A DNA stretch of 64,000 nucleotides from Aegilops tauschii subsp. strangulata (Eukaryota; Streptophyta; Magnoliopsida; Poales; Poaceae), in the NCBI RefSeq assembly GCF_002575655.3, contig NC_053037.3, forward strand, positions 207,995,743 through 208,059,742, read 5' to 3'. Each line of letters opens with the position of its first letter. Positions within the stretch are counted from its first letter, which is position 1. This document shows, in pieces, positions 1 through 12,390 of this stretch. Both the position numbers and the translations under genes were made by a program. The notes beneath the pieces were generated by a model. The model was given only the letters and a program-made list of their open reading frames with translations. It ran no database searches and was not told the DNA's origin.

Positions 1-2345
1 TTGTTTGGCCTCATTCAAGAGCCTGCAATAATCCATGCCCTGTCCTCAGATCCAGGGCAGACCACCTCATCCAAAGATGGGAGTTTGAAACCCACCGGAC
101 TCTCTCCTGCTATGGAGCTCTCTACCGGAAACCTAGAGGCGACCATATCTTCAGCAAGCCTAGAATCAAGCAGGACTCTCCCTTTCATCGGAGAGCCGAA
201 CTCGCCACAGGAGGCTCGCTCCGAACTCTCAAGGTCTGCGCCCATTGAACACGGCCAGGTGTCATGTACCATTCCCAGCTCCACAGGACCTCAGTTCCTC
301 GTTCGTCCTTCACTGCTAAACGAGGCCTTGGACTTAATGCGATCTGTCATCATTACGTAAGTATCACCTCCGAACTACGCCCAGCCCGGACTAGGGGCTG
401 AGAGCGGGGAAATTGACGTCCCACCCACCACCCACTTAATAGCCACTGTCCAAGACATAACCGACATGCTAGATTACGCCTTCGAAGACATCGACAGTAT
501 ATACGACGATGCCAGAGACAAACCAGGCCAAGACCCGCCATTTACCGGGCATTGGACGGCCACCTCCACATACAATATGTATATGGTGGATACACCTAAG
601 AAGTATGACGACGACGGTAACAAGGATCCGAATGAGGACAAGCCCATTGAGGCACCACCAAAACATTGACGTCAGCGGCGCCGCTTAAAATCGCGTCGCG
701 AAAAGGAAAGCAATACCGGCATCGGAGACAATAACACTCCGGATGATGCTGAAGATCCCAAAGACCCCGCCGAGCCTGCGTCCGAACAGGATGGGTGGGA
801 GGAGGGACAAGTTAACCCTGACGAGAAGGTCAGGAATGAGGATTCGGAGGATAGTAACTACCTACGGATCTTCGAGGAGGATGTCAGCCTCGGCAACAAA
901 GACTTCATCGTGCCAGAGGAACCCCTCGAGCAAGAACGCTTTAAGCGACAGCTCATCGCAACTGCGAGGAGCCTAAAAAAGAAACAACAACAACTTCAAG
1001 CCAAACAGGATACACTCAACGATAGATGGACCCAGGTCCTAGCTACCGAAGAATATGGCCTCTAGCACCCAACAATGAGTTATCCCAAGCGTCGGCTACT
1101 GCCACAATACTATGACGAGACCCTTGAGCCAATACCATCAAGAGATAATCATACTGATGAACCAGACCGACCAACACGTGGACAAGACAAAGCAGCTACT
1201 TATGCCGAACATCAGCCCGCACCACCTCGCCGTCGAGGCAAAGAGGTAGCAGCTCCGGGCTACACCTACGACTTACACGAGGACCTGGACAATAGAGCCG
1301 GTCAGGCCAGATCAATCTATGGATCAACGGGGGCGTGCTCCAACGCGAGACGACGACCACCAAGCCTGGCGCAATAAGCTTAACCTCACTCGGGCTGAAA
1401 ACCGAACACGGATGTCATCCGAACTCTGTCGTGACGTTGCCTGATACAGAGGCACCGCACACCCCTTATGCTTTACCGATGAGGTAATGCAGCACCGGTT
1501 CCCAGAAGGATTTAAACCCGTAAACATTGAAGCATACGATGGAACGACAGATCCCGCGGTATGGATTGATGATTTTCTTCTCCATATTCACATGGCTCAT
1601 GGTGATGATCTCCACGCCATTAAATACCTCCCCCTAAAGCGAAAAGGACCAGCATGACACTGGTTAAAAAGCCTCCCAGAGAACTCTATTGGCAGCTGGG
1701 AAGATTTGGAGGATGCATTTCGAGACAACTTCCAAGGCACTTATGTCCGCCCACCGGATGCCGATGACCTTAGCCACATAGTCTAGTAACCTGGAGAGTC
1801 AGCCCGCAAACTCTGGACTCGGTTCTTAATTGAAAAGAACCAAATCATCGACTGTCTGGACGCCGAAGCCCTAGCGGCCTTTAAACATAGTCTCTGCGAC
1901 GAATGGCTTGCCCGACACCTCGGCCAAGAAAAGCCAAAGTCTATGGCAGCTCTTACCGCACTCGTGACCCGCTTCTGCATGGGAGAAGACAGCTGGTTAG
2001 CTCGCAGAAGCAAGAGTACCAGCGACCCTGGCACCTCCGAAGCCAAGGACAGCAACAGGTGGCAGTGACGTAAACAGCACAAGCGTCCGAACAACAATGA
2101 AGAAACCGAAGACACATCGGTCAACGCCGGATTTAGCGGTTCTAAACTCGGTCAGCGGAAGAAGCCATTCAAAGGAAACAGGGACGGCCCACCCAATTTA
2201 GAAAAATACTCGATCGACCTTGCCAGATTCATGGTACCCTTGACAAGCCTGCAAATCATTCCAACAGAAACTGTTGGGTCTTCAAACAGGCCGGTAAGTT
2301 AAATACCAAAAATAAGGGGAAATGGCCGCCAAGCGAGGATGATGA
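1..2345 (+). pseudogene. gag region of the gypsy element (degenerate)
   Basis: The reading frame is broken into pieces. Residues encoded at about 1495-2068 form a retrotransposon gag-type domain with the typical pattern of tryptophans and acidic residues (for example DGTTDPAVWIDDF, WEDLEDAFRDNFQGTY and MAALTALVTRF). In-frame stops occur near 1656, at 1783-1788 (TAG followed by TAA) and at 2066. Downstream, about 2219-2300 encodes a Cys/His-containing stretch (CQIHG ... ANHSNRNCWVFKQAGKL) that looks like the degenerate zinc knuckle of this family. The upstream part (1-1377) is charged and low in recognisable motifs. Gag would form the particle and bind RNA. This copy cannot make a full-length product. 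Confidence 0.75.
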
Positions 2346-2547
2346 TGAGCCCCGCCCACCAAACATGGGGGGGGGCAGAAGAAATTTCCCGCGAGGTAAA
2401 AACAGTGAATATGATATACGTCACTCATATCCCCAAGAGGGAGCACAAGCGCGCGCTAAGGGACCTCTACGTCGTAGAGCCTGTCGCCCCAAAATTCAAT
2501 CCTTGGTCGGCTTGTCCGATCACCTTTGATCGTAGGGACCACCCGAC

Positions 2548-3074
2548 CAGTATCCATCATGGAGGTTTGGCAGCCCTGGCTCGATACAATCATCGTTGGA
2601 TTCCAGCTCACTCGAGTCCTTATGGACGGAGGCAACAGTCTTAACATGATTTACCAAGACACTATTCGTAAAATGGGTATTGACCCGTAAAGAATCAAGC
2701 CCAGTAACACCACCTTTAAAGGAGTGATACCCGGCTTAGAGGACCGCTGCATGGGTTCCTTAACATTGGAAGTAGTCTTGGGTTCACCGGATAACTTCCG
2801 AAGCGAAGACTTGATCCTCGACATTGTCCCCTTTCGTAGTGGTTATCAAGCATTGCTCGGACGAACCGCCTTCGCCCACTTCAATGCAGTCCTGCACTAT
2901 GCTTACTTAAAGCTCAAGATACCCGGACTGCGTGGAGTTATCATAATCAATGGAAACATGGAGCTCTCCTTCGGTACTGAGGTGCATAGTGCGGCCCTTG
3001 CGGCTGAGGTACGGAGCGGCCTCATCAAGCCGAACACTTCATCGGCCATCAAGCCCCCGGACACGGTTAAATGA
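2548..3074 (+). pseudogene. Retroviral-type aspartic protease domain of the gypsy element (degenerate)
   Basis: The frame at 2613-2660 reads VLMDGGNSLNMIY. This is the position of the D-T/S-G active-site motif in gypsy proteases, here DGG followed by NSLNMIY, so the second active-site residue is changed from the usual Ser or Thr. A TAA at 2688-2690 interrupts the frame. The continuation at 2724-3074 keeps the rest of the fold (FRSEDLILDIVPF, YQALLGRTAFAHFNAV). The protease normally cuts the Gag-Pol polyprotein. Here the domain is followed by a stop and by no recognisable reverse transcriptase. Confidence 0.75.
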
Positions 3075-4429
3075 GTCTGGCCTACCCTGCAGAATAACCG
3101 CTCAGTGAATTCCGATCTGGACTAGCAGTTCCACCTCCGTCACTCGCCCCATCTAACCGCAACATGCGTACCGCGTGTGCATAACTACGCACTTAAAATA
3201 CCTTGGGCAACGATGGAGGCACAATGTGGGTAGGGTCTATAGTGCGCTTTAACCCTATTTTGACACCAACCCCTTCCTTTTTCTTCCTTTTATTCTCCCC
3301 CTATTACAGGTTCGTTCAAACCTAATCACCTGATGGTCGCGCAAGGGCTCTTTCACAGAACCGTTCTATACACGCGATCGTCGATTCCTCCTCTCAAAGG
3401 ATTCGGCACCAAGGTGACAGCAGCGCAGACGTGCGGCAGGGCGTCAAGGGTATCTTCAAGAATACCTTTTCCCTTTTTTGGCCCTGCATACAGCTTCCCC
3501 TTGTGTACAAATTCTCGGCATGTAAAATAGCCTTGATCTTTACGGCATTATCTTTAATAGCACATTTTGACGTATCAATCAGATTATAATGGAAACAGTT
3601 TCTCACCACCCCTGTGCAGCATTGGTTTATTTCATAAATCTGTATTCCTTCTTTGCGTCTGATTGCCATATATACTTTGGTACGGCTTAAATGCCAGGGG
3701 CTCTATTCGGCCACACATATTTTCCAAAAGTCCGAACACTTCTAGAGTATACTTTGGTGTCCCGAATATTGCATTATATGCATCAGCTCCGAATCATGTC
3801 TTTGGTCAATAGTTGGGTTGCCCGGCTCCTGTGATTACTACCTTACATTCAACTTGTTTGGCTAGGGTAGTAAAGGGAGAATGACTGCGATTGTATTTCT
3901 GGTTCGTCTGGTCAAACACCTCAGTAGAGAAAGTGGAAAATTGACTGTCATGATACGGCGAGAGCTGGTCGGCAATTCGGCGACGTGCTATAAATCTCTT
4001 GTGATTTCTTCCGTATTGTACGAAGGACTGGCCTTTGTCTAGTCACGCGCCTAAGGCATCCTAGTTCGGATAGCCACATACACACCAGGGCTTGTACTTA
4101 GTCCCATCGTCAAACTCCTATGGTAAAGTGAAAGTGATAAAGCCGCATAGTCTGATTGCCTAGTTTGCTGCGCAAACACCTCCTTTACAGACCAAGACGC
4201 TGGGTCAAGTGTGATCTTGCACTATTCCGAAAACCCTCGTAGCATCTACGTGGGGGCTGAAGCCGACGACTGGCAAACTCTCAGAATTAAAAAAACAGTC
4301 GCACAGGTGGAAAGTAATTTCAGATAAAAGCATACATATATTACACGCCCTGGTTCATAGCACAACGTCTAGATAAATATATCACATTCACTCAAATATG
4401 ATATCCTTTGAGCACTGGCCCTCTACTAT
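3075..4429. other. Gypsy internal region with no pol
   Basis: About 1.35 kb where an autonomous element would begin reverse transcriptase. I saw no YVDD-type motif, RNase H or integrase zinc finger in any frame, only short ORFs and a pyrimidine-rich tract near 3270-3310. This absence is the main basis for calling the element non-autonomous. Confidence 0.6.
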
Positions 4430-7400
4430 TCGGGCACCCTCCAAGACGTCATCAAAATACTGCTCCGGCTTGCGGTGATCCTTGCCTTCGGGTGGGCCCT
4501 CGGTCGCCACGACGGTGGCCTTCATCTACGCCGAGTGCATCTTGACACAGGCAAAGGCCATTCGTGCACCCTCTATGCACGCCGAGTGCTTTACAGCTTC
4601 TACTCAGGGCATTGCGTCAGCGAGTCGCTTCAGCAGGCCGAAGTAGCTGCTAGGAATAGGTTCGGTTGGCCAAAGCCAGACTATGACGTCCTTCATGGCC
4701 AAGCCGGAAATCCTTGCATCATCTGGTTGTTCAATAGCGCCGGACGCTCCGGCGCCAGGAACTATGACCAGAAGAGCTTCTCCGCCGTGTTCCCCTCCTG
4801 GGCCCGGAAGAACTACGTGGCGTCAGCAGCACTCTTCAGAAGATCAGCAAAGGCGTCTGGAGAACTCCGTAGTTGAGTGAGCACGGCATATCTTTGACCG
4901 CCAAATATAGTCTGCAAAAGAAAGGGCTTACCAGCCGCTATCTGTTCGGCCTGCCGGATCTCCTCCCGAGCCGCCCGGGACTCGGTCCGTGCCTCTTTGG
5001 CCTCTTGGAGGGCCTTGGCGAGAACGGTCGCTTGAGCCGCACTCTTCTCCTCCAAGGCCTCGCACTTTCCAATGGCGTCCTTTAGCTCTTGCTCTACTTC
5101 AGTCACCCTCTACTCGGGCTGGTGGCGGGCGACCATTTTAGTCTATAAATCCGCAGCCGCTTTATCAGTGGACGCTTTGCTCGACTTCACCTGCTCCTTG
5201 GCTTGGGCAATGGTGCTCTTGAGGGTTTCGACCTCGGTCGCGCTACCTGCATTCATAATCATAGCAGTACATGAGCTTAAATCTGAATTTGCATATCACT
5301 TCAGACATATAAGAGCTCTTTTAAACATACCTTGCGCCTCATCGAACCGCTTGTTAATGCGGTCGATCTCATCATCAGCCAGCTTCAGCTTCCGATTGAG
5401 ATCGGAAACTACAGCAGCTTGGGCGGTTGCCGCCAACAGGGAAGCCTGTTAGAAAATAGAATTGTACCTCCCCTCCTGTGAATACTATGTGATCCTCTGT
5501 TCGGTTTTTTTTCAAAACCGAACACAGTCTTAGGGGCTGCTATCTAGATACAGGCATATTTCCTTCATATGAAAAGCATCTAAGAGTATTACGTCGGATA
5601 CCTCGAAGCCTGTTACTAGGCTGGTGAAGGCTTCGTTCAGCCCGCTCTTGGTAGACTGAACCTTCTCAACCACCACACCCATCAGGGTGCCGTGCTCCTC
5701 GACGATGGCAGCACCTCGTAGTGCCTCCACCAGAGCGTCGGCACCTCTGGATTAATAGAGTTCGCCGCCGGAGTTGAGGCTCCCCCCTCCTTTGAACGGG
5801 GTTGCTCGCTCGATTTCGGAGCCACATGGGTCTCCAGAATAGTGTTCAGCTGGGGGCCGGACTGGTGAGGGCCCCCATCGTCGGTCTCCATGGGGGTTGC
5901 ACCCCCATGTTCTCGGCAGCCGAGGCCTCACCCTCAAGCACCGTATTGGAAGCCTTCCTCACCTCTCCGTGGCCCGGAGAGGCCCTTCGGGACAACACTT
6001 CGGTGTCATCCACGATGGTTGGTGGAGAGGCTCGCGGAGGCGTCTTTCTCTCCACCATCTCTGGTGCCAGAGAGTTCCCCTCAGATAGCGATGGTTGGCA
6101 GAGTTCGCGGGCAGGACTGAAATACACACAACATAATATGTTATATTAAAACCATAAAAGACTGGATATCTGTAAAGTATCCTTTGATTCTTATGATGTG
6201 GCCAGGGGCTTTCCCCTGGGGCGCCTCTTGGGGATGTGTTCGGCACCCGAATCAAGACCATCCGAGAGGGTTATCTTCTCCCTCTTGGACACCCCCTCCT
6301 CTGGGTCTGTGGATGCTGCCCTTTTCTTTTTCCTCCTATTGAGGGGAGAGTCACTTTCTGCCTCCTCCTCCTCTTCGTCTTCATCTTCCTCGTGGGAGAA
6401 GGTGACTTCGGTCTCTCCAGACACTGCGTCCGAAGTACCTTTACGACGGAGTCCACCTTTGGCCTCCTTGCTCTTCTTCTTGGCCTTCTTCTCCGGCGCC
6501 TGATAGGGCGCCGGAGCCAGCATCTTTGTGAGCTGCGGTGTGGCCGGATCTTTAGGCAGCGGTGTCGGACACTTGATTCGCTCCGCCTTCGCTGTCTAGC
6601 CCTGTGAAAGGGACAGAAAACTCATTATGGCTAAGAATTTATGGACCAAGTGTATGTTTGAATAACACGCTTACCGGAGTGGCCGAATTCGCCCTATCGA
6701 GGCCGATGTCATCGGTCTTCTTCGGCCACGTCTTCTGGGCCTTGAAGAGAAGCTTCTAGATCTCTTCGTGCATTGTGCCGAAGAAGCGCTGCAGGGTCCA
6801 GGAACCTTCCGGATTGAACTCCCCAATATGGAGAGGCCGGAGTTGGCAGGGGAGGATCCGGTGGAAGAGCATCACCTGAATCACGTCAGTGATACTGGTG
6901 TTCTTGTTTATCATGTTTTTGATACGCTTTTGCAGCATCAGCACTTCTGCTTTTGACCCCCAGTACAGACCCTTCTTGGTCGACGACGTGAGCCGCATAG
7001 GGGGTCCGGATCTAAACTCAGGAGTGGCCCCCCATCTGGGGCCGCGGGGTTTGGTGATGTAGAACCACTCCTGCTGCCACACCTTGATGGTCTCCACGAA
7101 GGCCCCTTTAGGCCATGTGGTGTTGGGGCGCTTGCTCACCATGGCGCCGCCACAGTCCGCATGCTGCCCGTCGACCACCTTCGGCTTCACATTGAAGACT
7201 TTTAGCCATAGGCCGATGTGTGAGGGGATGCGGAGTAGCACCTCGCACACGACGATAAACGCCGAGAGGTGGAGGAAAGAATTTGGGGCTAGATCATGGA
7301 AATCTAGCACATAGTAGAACATGAGGTCGCGGACATAGGTGTGGAGGGTAAACCCTAGTCCACGGAGGAAGTGAGGGATGGACACAACCCTTTTGCCGGG

Positions 7401-7544
7401 CTCCGGGGTGGGGATAACTTGCTCCTTGGCAGGGAGCCTCTATGCGATGTCCACGGACAGGTACCCCGCCTCCCGGAGCTCCTTGACATCCTTCTACGTG
7501 ACGGAGGAGGCCTCCCACTTGCCCTTCGAGCCAGATGCAGACAT
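4430..7544 (-). pseudogene. Antisense gene inside the gypsy element, 'putative gypsy type transposon' (Transposase_28-like) protein
   Basis: The probable start is ATG at 7544-7542 (MSASGSKGKWEASSVT), followed by in-frame TAG codons at 7496-7494 and 7442-7440. The N-terminal domain (about 7385-6756) contains LAPNSFLHLSAFIVVCEVLL and a GLW motif typical of the plant family PF04195. A basic/acidic low-complexity segment follows (6523-6191, many Glu/Lys/Ser), then a coiled-coil-like part (5445-5331 and 5106-4813) with a FFRAQ...LFWS tail broken by stops. Three GT-AG introns can be placed: 6674-6602, 5601-5446 and 5330-5247. The acceptor at 6118-6117 implies a fourth whose donor seems mutated. The family is common in grass gypsy elements and its function is unknown. 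This copy is decayed. Confidence 0.7.
5498..5524. repeat. Perfect 11 bp inverted repeat in an antisense-gene intron
   Basis: TGTTCGGTTTT and its exact complement flank a 5 base loop. It lies inside the 5601-5446 intron of the minus-strand gene. It could fold as an RNA hairpin or be chance in T/A-rich DNA. Confidence 0.6.
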
Positions 7545-8098
7545 GGCTGGAGAGGTCGGTGGCGGTGGGAAAGACTGAAACTTGGGCGCTAGTGCTTGAG
7601 GATGGGAAAGTAGGAGAAGGAAGAAGGAGTGGGGAGAAAAGAGGGATCTTTATCCACTTATATAGGAAGTGAATATCAAGCGCCCCCCTCAAGCCTTAAA
7701 ACTCGCCTATTCTCAAGGGGTCGTGTGCATGGCATGGTTGGATTACCCAAACCCGTATTGATGAGGATCCCTCTATAAGAGGACACGATCTCTGTTTTGA
7801 TAAGATGTGTCAATAGAGGTCGTGCCTCGAAACATGATGCGGGAGGCCAAAAAACGGTTCGAAATGTTAAAGAGGCCAGATGTGGCGTTTTGTCAGAAAA
7901 GTTGTCAGTTGGCAGACATTATTGTGATTAAATATTTTTCCTTCTTGGTTCAGGGTTGTGACTGTCATGCTGAGCCGGAGACAGTTCTTTCATTCAATAG
8001 ATTGCTTTGAAGTATTCGGGAGGAGGAACCCGCCTTGTAATGCCAAAGACAATCTGCGTGCGGAACATATCGTCATTGAAGACTGGTTCAGGGGCTAC
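7545..8098. other. Gypsy 3' untranslated region with polypurine tract
   Basis: This lies between the 5' end of the antisense gene and the 3' LTR, and it would hold the promoter of the minus-strand gene. No credible coding sequence was seen. CAGGGGCTAC at 8089-8098 abuts the LTR and fits a polypurine tract for plus-strand priming. Confidence 0.6.
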
Positions 8099-8559
8099 TG
8101 AGGGAGTCTTGGATTAGGGGGTCCTCGGGTGTCCGGGCTGTGTGATATGGGCCGTAAAGATACAAGGTAGAAGGCCTTCCCCCGTGTTCGGATAGGACTC
8201 TGCTATGCGTGGATGGAAAGATTGGTGTCCGGATATGTAATTTCCTTCTTCTACAAGCCGACTCTGTACAACCCTAGGCCCCTCCGGTGTCTATATAAAC
8301 CGGAGGTTTTAGTCCGTAGAGGCTATCAGAATTCATATAGGCTAGACATCTAGGGTTTAGCAATTACGATTTCGAGGTAGGTCAACTTTTGTAACCCCTG
8401 TACTCATCAAAGTCAATCAAGCAGGAAGTAGGGTTTACCTCCATTAAGAGGGCCCGAACCTGGGTGAACATCATGTCCCCTTTGTCTCTTGTTACCCTCG
8501 ATCCTCAGACGCACAGTTCGGGACCCCCTACCTGATATCGGCCGGTTTTCACATCGACA
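8099..8559 (+). repeat. 3' LTR of the gypsy element
   Basis: It starts TGAGGGAGTC directly after the polypurine tract and ends CATCGACA (TG...CA), 461 bp long. It carries a TATATAAA box and a downstream leader-like segment. The next five bases are ATGAT, the expected target duplication, but the partner lies off the window. Confidence 0.8.
8292..8299 (+). promoter_or_regulatory. TATA box of the gypsy LTR
   Basis: TATATAAA sits near the middle of the LTR, upstream of a segment that would be the R/U5 region. It is the only strong TATA match in this LTR. Confidence 0.6.
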
Positions 8560-9289
8560 ATGATCGGCACTGGTTTGGGCGGCTAGAGCAAGAAGACCCG
8601 AGGTTAATGAAGCACTACGGCCGTTGGATGGACATCGTACGGTCACTGGAGCTAGAGTCGTTCATATTGACTAAGTTGACAAAGCCCTCCGTCCCCGTCA
8701 ACTTAGTAGGCCCACAAGTCAGCCTCCCACTATGGTTGTTCCCAGCTAGCCTGTGGAGTATTCATTTTTTTTTGTGTTGACCATGCCGCACCGAGCGCAT
8801 CCAAGGTGGTGGACGAGGGTGAGGCCCCGGACAGCAACGAGCCAGAGATGGGAAGACGTGGGAGTGGAGTCGCAGACAAAGAGGTGTATGAGGGTTAACT
8901 AGTTCTGGTGCGGTGTGGTATGACAGTCGGTGGAGAAGAACAGGAGGTGTGGATGGGTGGAGGGATGGCCTGGCCGGCGGTGGGGTAGTGCTTCACAGCG
9001 AAGCATGGTAAGCAGAGCTGCTAGCAGCAGGAGGTGGGAGCAGGTGGTCCCGGCGGCGCTGGAGGAAGAAGACAAGATATTGAAGATGGATGCCGGTCGT
9101 TGGATGTAAATCCAACGGCCAACGATATCAGAATCATTTGTTGACTAAGTTGACAACGACTTGCGTTGGCTTCGACCTATTGGCCCACATTTCAGCCTCC
9201 AAAAATGTGGCACATATTCAACCCATTTTTTCAGAATTTACAGTCAATTTGATCTCTATTTTTTTTTTGAGAATTACAGTCCATTTGTT
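8560..9289. other. Anonymous intergenic DNA
   Basis: No ORF with recognisable features. Two similar phrases recur in direct orientation, near 8667 and 9138: GACTAAGTTGACAA followed by text about 40-60 bases later resembling 'CCCACA..TCAGCCTCC'. This suggests an old internal duplication of about 470 bp. Confidence 0.4.
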
Positions 9290-9490
9290 GGGCTGGGTGA
9301 ACAAATAATGTAGCGTCCCTGCGGACCATTTCTTTAAAACTAATGCCCATTTTCAGTTTCTCGAAATACACGAACTTGCTAGGGTGGCTGAACAAATAAT
9401 GTAGCGTATGTGCGGCCCATTTATTTTTTTCCTAAAAATTACACGCCATTTGCACTTTCTCGAAATACATGATTTTGCTGGGCTGGTTCT
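9290..9490. repeat. Degenerate tandem repeat, about 95 bp unit
   Basis: The phrase 'GG.TG..TGAACAAATAATGTAGCGT' begins near 9290 and again at 9381. The related 'TTTCTCGAAATACA.GA.TTTGCT' follows in each unit and a third start appears near 9479. Two full units and a partial are visible, with clear divergence. Confidence 0.6.
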
Positions 9491-11100
9491 AATTATAATG
9501 TTGTGTTGGGCGCAGCAATGTTATCAAAAAATAAACAGGGGCTGAGCATTTTGTTATAAATATATTTAAATAATAAGTGATTTATTATTACATTGGTCCT
9601 TAAATCTTACCAAGCTTTTGTACACTATCACCAGGATTTTTGTTGCCTTAATTTAAAAAAATCCAGGATTTTATTGTTAAGAAATTATTTTTATAAGTTA
9701 ATAAGATGTGGGATATTGTTTTCTTATATATGTAAGTATCTGTTTAAATATATGATGACAATAACAATAATATATAATAACATATAAAATAATTTAAATA
9801 TATATAATATAGTTAGAAGGGAAACATAAGTTGGACCAGGCATTCATATTCTTATATAAAAAAATAGAACAGACCTCTGCATTTTCTTCAAAAAAATACA
9901 TAAGTTGGGTTGCCGACGTTTCAGGAAAAATAAAACCTCCGATGGGAGGTCCCTAGGCCGGTCGATACATGGCGGCCCTCAAGAAAATAGAAACCGGCAT
10001 GTCGTGGGTTGCGCATGTTAAAAAAGAAAGCCTAGACGGGGCAGCCCACAACCCAGCTGATACATGTTGCCCCACTGATAATAAATGATACCTGCTAGCT
10101 CCCCGGCTTCGTTGTAAATTTATCACCTTTAGTAACTACGTTGAAGCACCTAAAAAAATATAACTATGTTCACAAACCCATGGGCCCCAACGTCTGTATA
10201 GCTTTAGGAGGAAGTATTTTTTCAATGAGGCACTTGCTTGCATACGGCCATAGACCTGGTGGGTCCCGACTGCCTGCCTCTCCATGTACAGTCCTCTCCA
10301 GATTACTCTCGTTTGTTCAGCATGTTCACAACGGCAGACAGCGGCGCCGCGGCGACCGCACAAAGGCGCAGGACGAGATCGAACCACCCGAGGCAGTGCC
10401 TTATTTCTACTGAAACTACTGAACTAGCCCCGTGGCCAAGTGACACTACCCGACCGCTGTTCTGCCCGGGTTCGATTTCACCTGATGCAGGGAAAATATC
10501 TCCAAATTTTTTGCCTCTGCCATTATTGACATGTGGGTCCCCATTGTCATCTACGCACACCACGTCCAACACTTGCCAAAACTTCGTCCCTTGTTTTCTC
10601 TGTTTTTCGCACACTCGACATTGTGTGGGCATTTTGAAAATAGCATATATTTTTGACTGTGCATCATATGAAGATGTGCTATGCATGAATGTTGATCAGC
10701 ATGATGTTAACTGGCTGGTAGTTCCATTCTCGACCATGAATAAAACTTCCAACATGATGTTATCCCTGTTTCAAAAGGGCCTGTTAATATAAATGCTTTG
10801 CCTCTGAAACTTGCAGTTTCTTATCTGAAACTGAACTTGTAGTTTCTTATCTGAAACTAAAACTTGCAGCTTCTTCTCTGAGAATCACACTGTCTGCACT
10901 TTTATACTCCTATGAAACTACACTTTTTTAAGTGCTAAAAATAGATCTCTAGAATTCATAAAATACTTCATATGCTCAATACTGCAAATCTGAAATTCAA
11001 AAGACATTCATATCTGAAAGTACTCTCAAAATACACAACACAAAACACAATTCACAACCTGCAAAAAGTGACAATCCTAAGCTCCTCCTGACAATTCACA
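9491..11100. other. AT-rich anonymous region
   Basis: 9530-9830 is strongly A/T-rich. The rest is moderate in composition, with ORFs under 190 codons that lack motifs and overlap on both strands. No transposon ends with a target duplication were recognised. Confidence 0.4.
10804..10880. repeat. Short tandem repeat, three units of about 21-26 bp
   Basis: Three successive units of the form CTGAAACT(...)ACTTG.AG.TTCTTAT, starting near 10804, 10825 and 10851. Confidence 0.6.
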
Positions 11101-11471
11101 ACCTGCCCGGCTATTGGGCTGGGGGCAGTCCCCTCCTATTCTTCGGCGGCAGACAATGGCCCCGTGAGACGATGTGAGCGGCGAGGGAGAGGTGGGAGGG
11201 CAAGCATCGTCGGGCCAACTGCTTTTCTCCTCTTGCTGTTGGGTTCGATCGACGAAGACTCTACCGGCTCGCTCTGGCATGGCACCCTCACAAACGGCAA
11301 CCTATAGATGCTCGATCCTTCAATCTCTGGTGGATGCTCCATCTGCGGTCGATACTCCCACTACCGCTGCCTCACAATCGGATTCGGTGAATCTGTTTTC
11401 TCCATATCCCGGAGGAGCAGCTCTATGTACTTCGACGCGACTCCCTTCGGGAGTATCGCCACCTTTTCGCA

Positions 11472-11612
11472 CTATCGCAGGTATTTGGCCATGGATGTCG
11501 CCGTCGCTGCTAGCTGGTCCTTGTTGTCAAACCAAGACTGTTTCTCCAACATCCTGGCTAGCTTCACAGGGTCGCCGTATGCGATCGTCACGTATCGGTT
11601 GTACTCCTCCAT
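11472..11612 (-). CDS. Small ORF of a head-to-head pair (left member), 46 aa
   Basis: Starts MEEYNRYVTIAYGDPVKLAR and continues MLEKQSWFDNKDQLAATA. It is preceded on the minus strand (11640-11860) by a CT-rich minisatellite. The core GD..KLA...E...WFDN is shared with the ORF at 12391-12528 on the opposite strand, which suggests a common origin. Function unknown. It may be the first exon or fragment of a longer protein. Coding status is unproven. Confidence 0.35.
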   Translation of the reverse strand: MEEYNRYVTIAYGDPVKLARMLEKQSWFDNKDQLAATATSMAKYLR

Positions 11613-11639
11613 CGATCTACTTCTCCACAGCACCTTCAC

Positions 11640-11865
11640 TCGCCGGCGGTGGTTTTTGAATGGAAGAGGAGAGGAGGAGCGCTGGTTTTGGATTAGAATG
11701 GGGGAGGAGCGGCGCTGGTTTTGGATTGGAACAGCAGAGGAGGGGCGGTTGTTTTGAAATGGAAGAGGAGAGGAGCGGCGCTGCATTTAGATTGGAACAG
11801 GAGAGGAGCGGCGGTGGTTTAAGAAGAGAGGAGTGGCGCTGGTCTTGGAAGTATTTTTTTGCGTA
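11640..11865 (-). repeat. Minisatellite upstream of the left small ORF
   Basis: On the minus strand, units of about 35-45 bp resemble 'CCGCTCCTC...TTCCAATCCAAAACCAGCG', repeated five to six times with variation. It would lie in the 5' untranslated region of the minus-strand ORF. Confidence 0.65.
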
Positions 11866-12149
11866 TTTTGGGTCAAAGTTTGACCACATACTGTATTTGA
11901 CAAGCAAAATGTGAATGCATGTCACCAAAAATTGTATCGTTTGGTTCGTATCTGAATGTACTTTCAAATTATATTATTTTTGCAACGTATAACATATATT
12001 TTATTTGTGAAAATCATGGTCAATTATGACCCAGAATAAAAGGGAGACTAGTTAATGTGGGGTTGCTTTCTTAATTGAAGGTTAAATTGATTTTGATTTT
12101 GATCCAGTCACAGCGCGTCGGCCCTCTCGTCCAATCCTAAATCGCTGCC

Positions 12150-12350
12150 GCACACTCCTCTCCCTCTTCTCCATTGCAAAACCACCTGCTCTCCTCTCCA
12201 ACATCTCCGTTCCAAAACCACCATCTCGCCTCTCCCTCTTCTCCATTGCAAATCCACCCCTCTCATCTCCATCTTCTCCATTGCAAAACCAACGTCTCGC
12301 CTCTCCCTCTTCTCTATTGCAAGACCACCGTCTCTCCTCCCATCTTCCAA
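12150..12350 (+). repeat. Minisatellite upstream of the right small ORF
   Basis: Units of about 36-40 bp of the type 'CTCTCCCTCTTCTCCATTGC' followed by 'AAAACCACC' are repeated about five times. Layout and wording resemble the minus-strand minisatellite at 11640-11865. Confidence 0.65.
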
Positions 12351-12390
12351 AGCTAGCACCAGACCTCTAAGAAGGACATCTATGTAGAGG

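Larger units (their letters stand above)
1..8559 (+). mobile_element. Non-autonomous Ty3/gypsy LTR retrotransposon, 3' part
   Basis: Reading left to right there are gag-like ORFs, an aspartic protease-like ORF, a long stretch with no reverse transcriptase, RNase H or integrase motif in any frame I read, a minus-strand gene, a purine-rich tract (8089-8098) and a 461 bp LTR with TG...CA ends. The order gag, protease, PPT, LTR gives + orientation. The 5' LTR lies off the left edge, so no target duplication can be tested. All frames carry stops, so the copy is dead. Missing pol makes it non-autonomous, needing a related gypsy element for replication. LTR wording and antisense gene resemble abundant Triticeae gypsy families, but I do not commit to a family name. 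Confidence 0.85.

Noticed and set aside
6198..6607. Plus-strand ORFs with serine-, leucine- and phenylalanine-rich sequence opposite the antisense gene
   Set aside because: They are the complement of the Glu/Lys-rich segment of the minus-strand gene and have no motif of their own.
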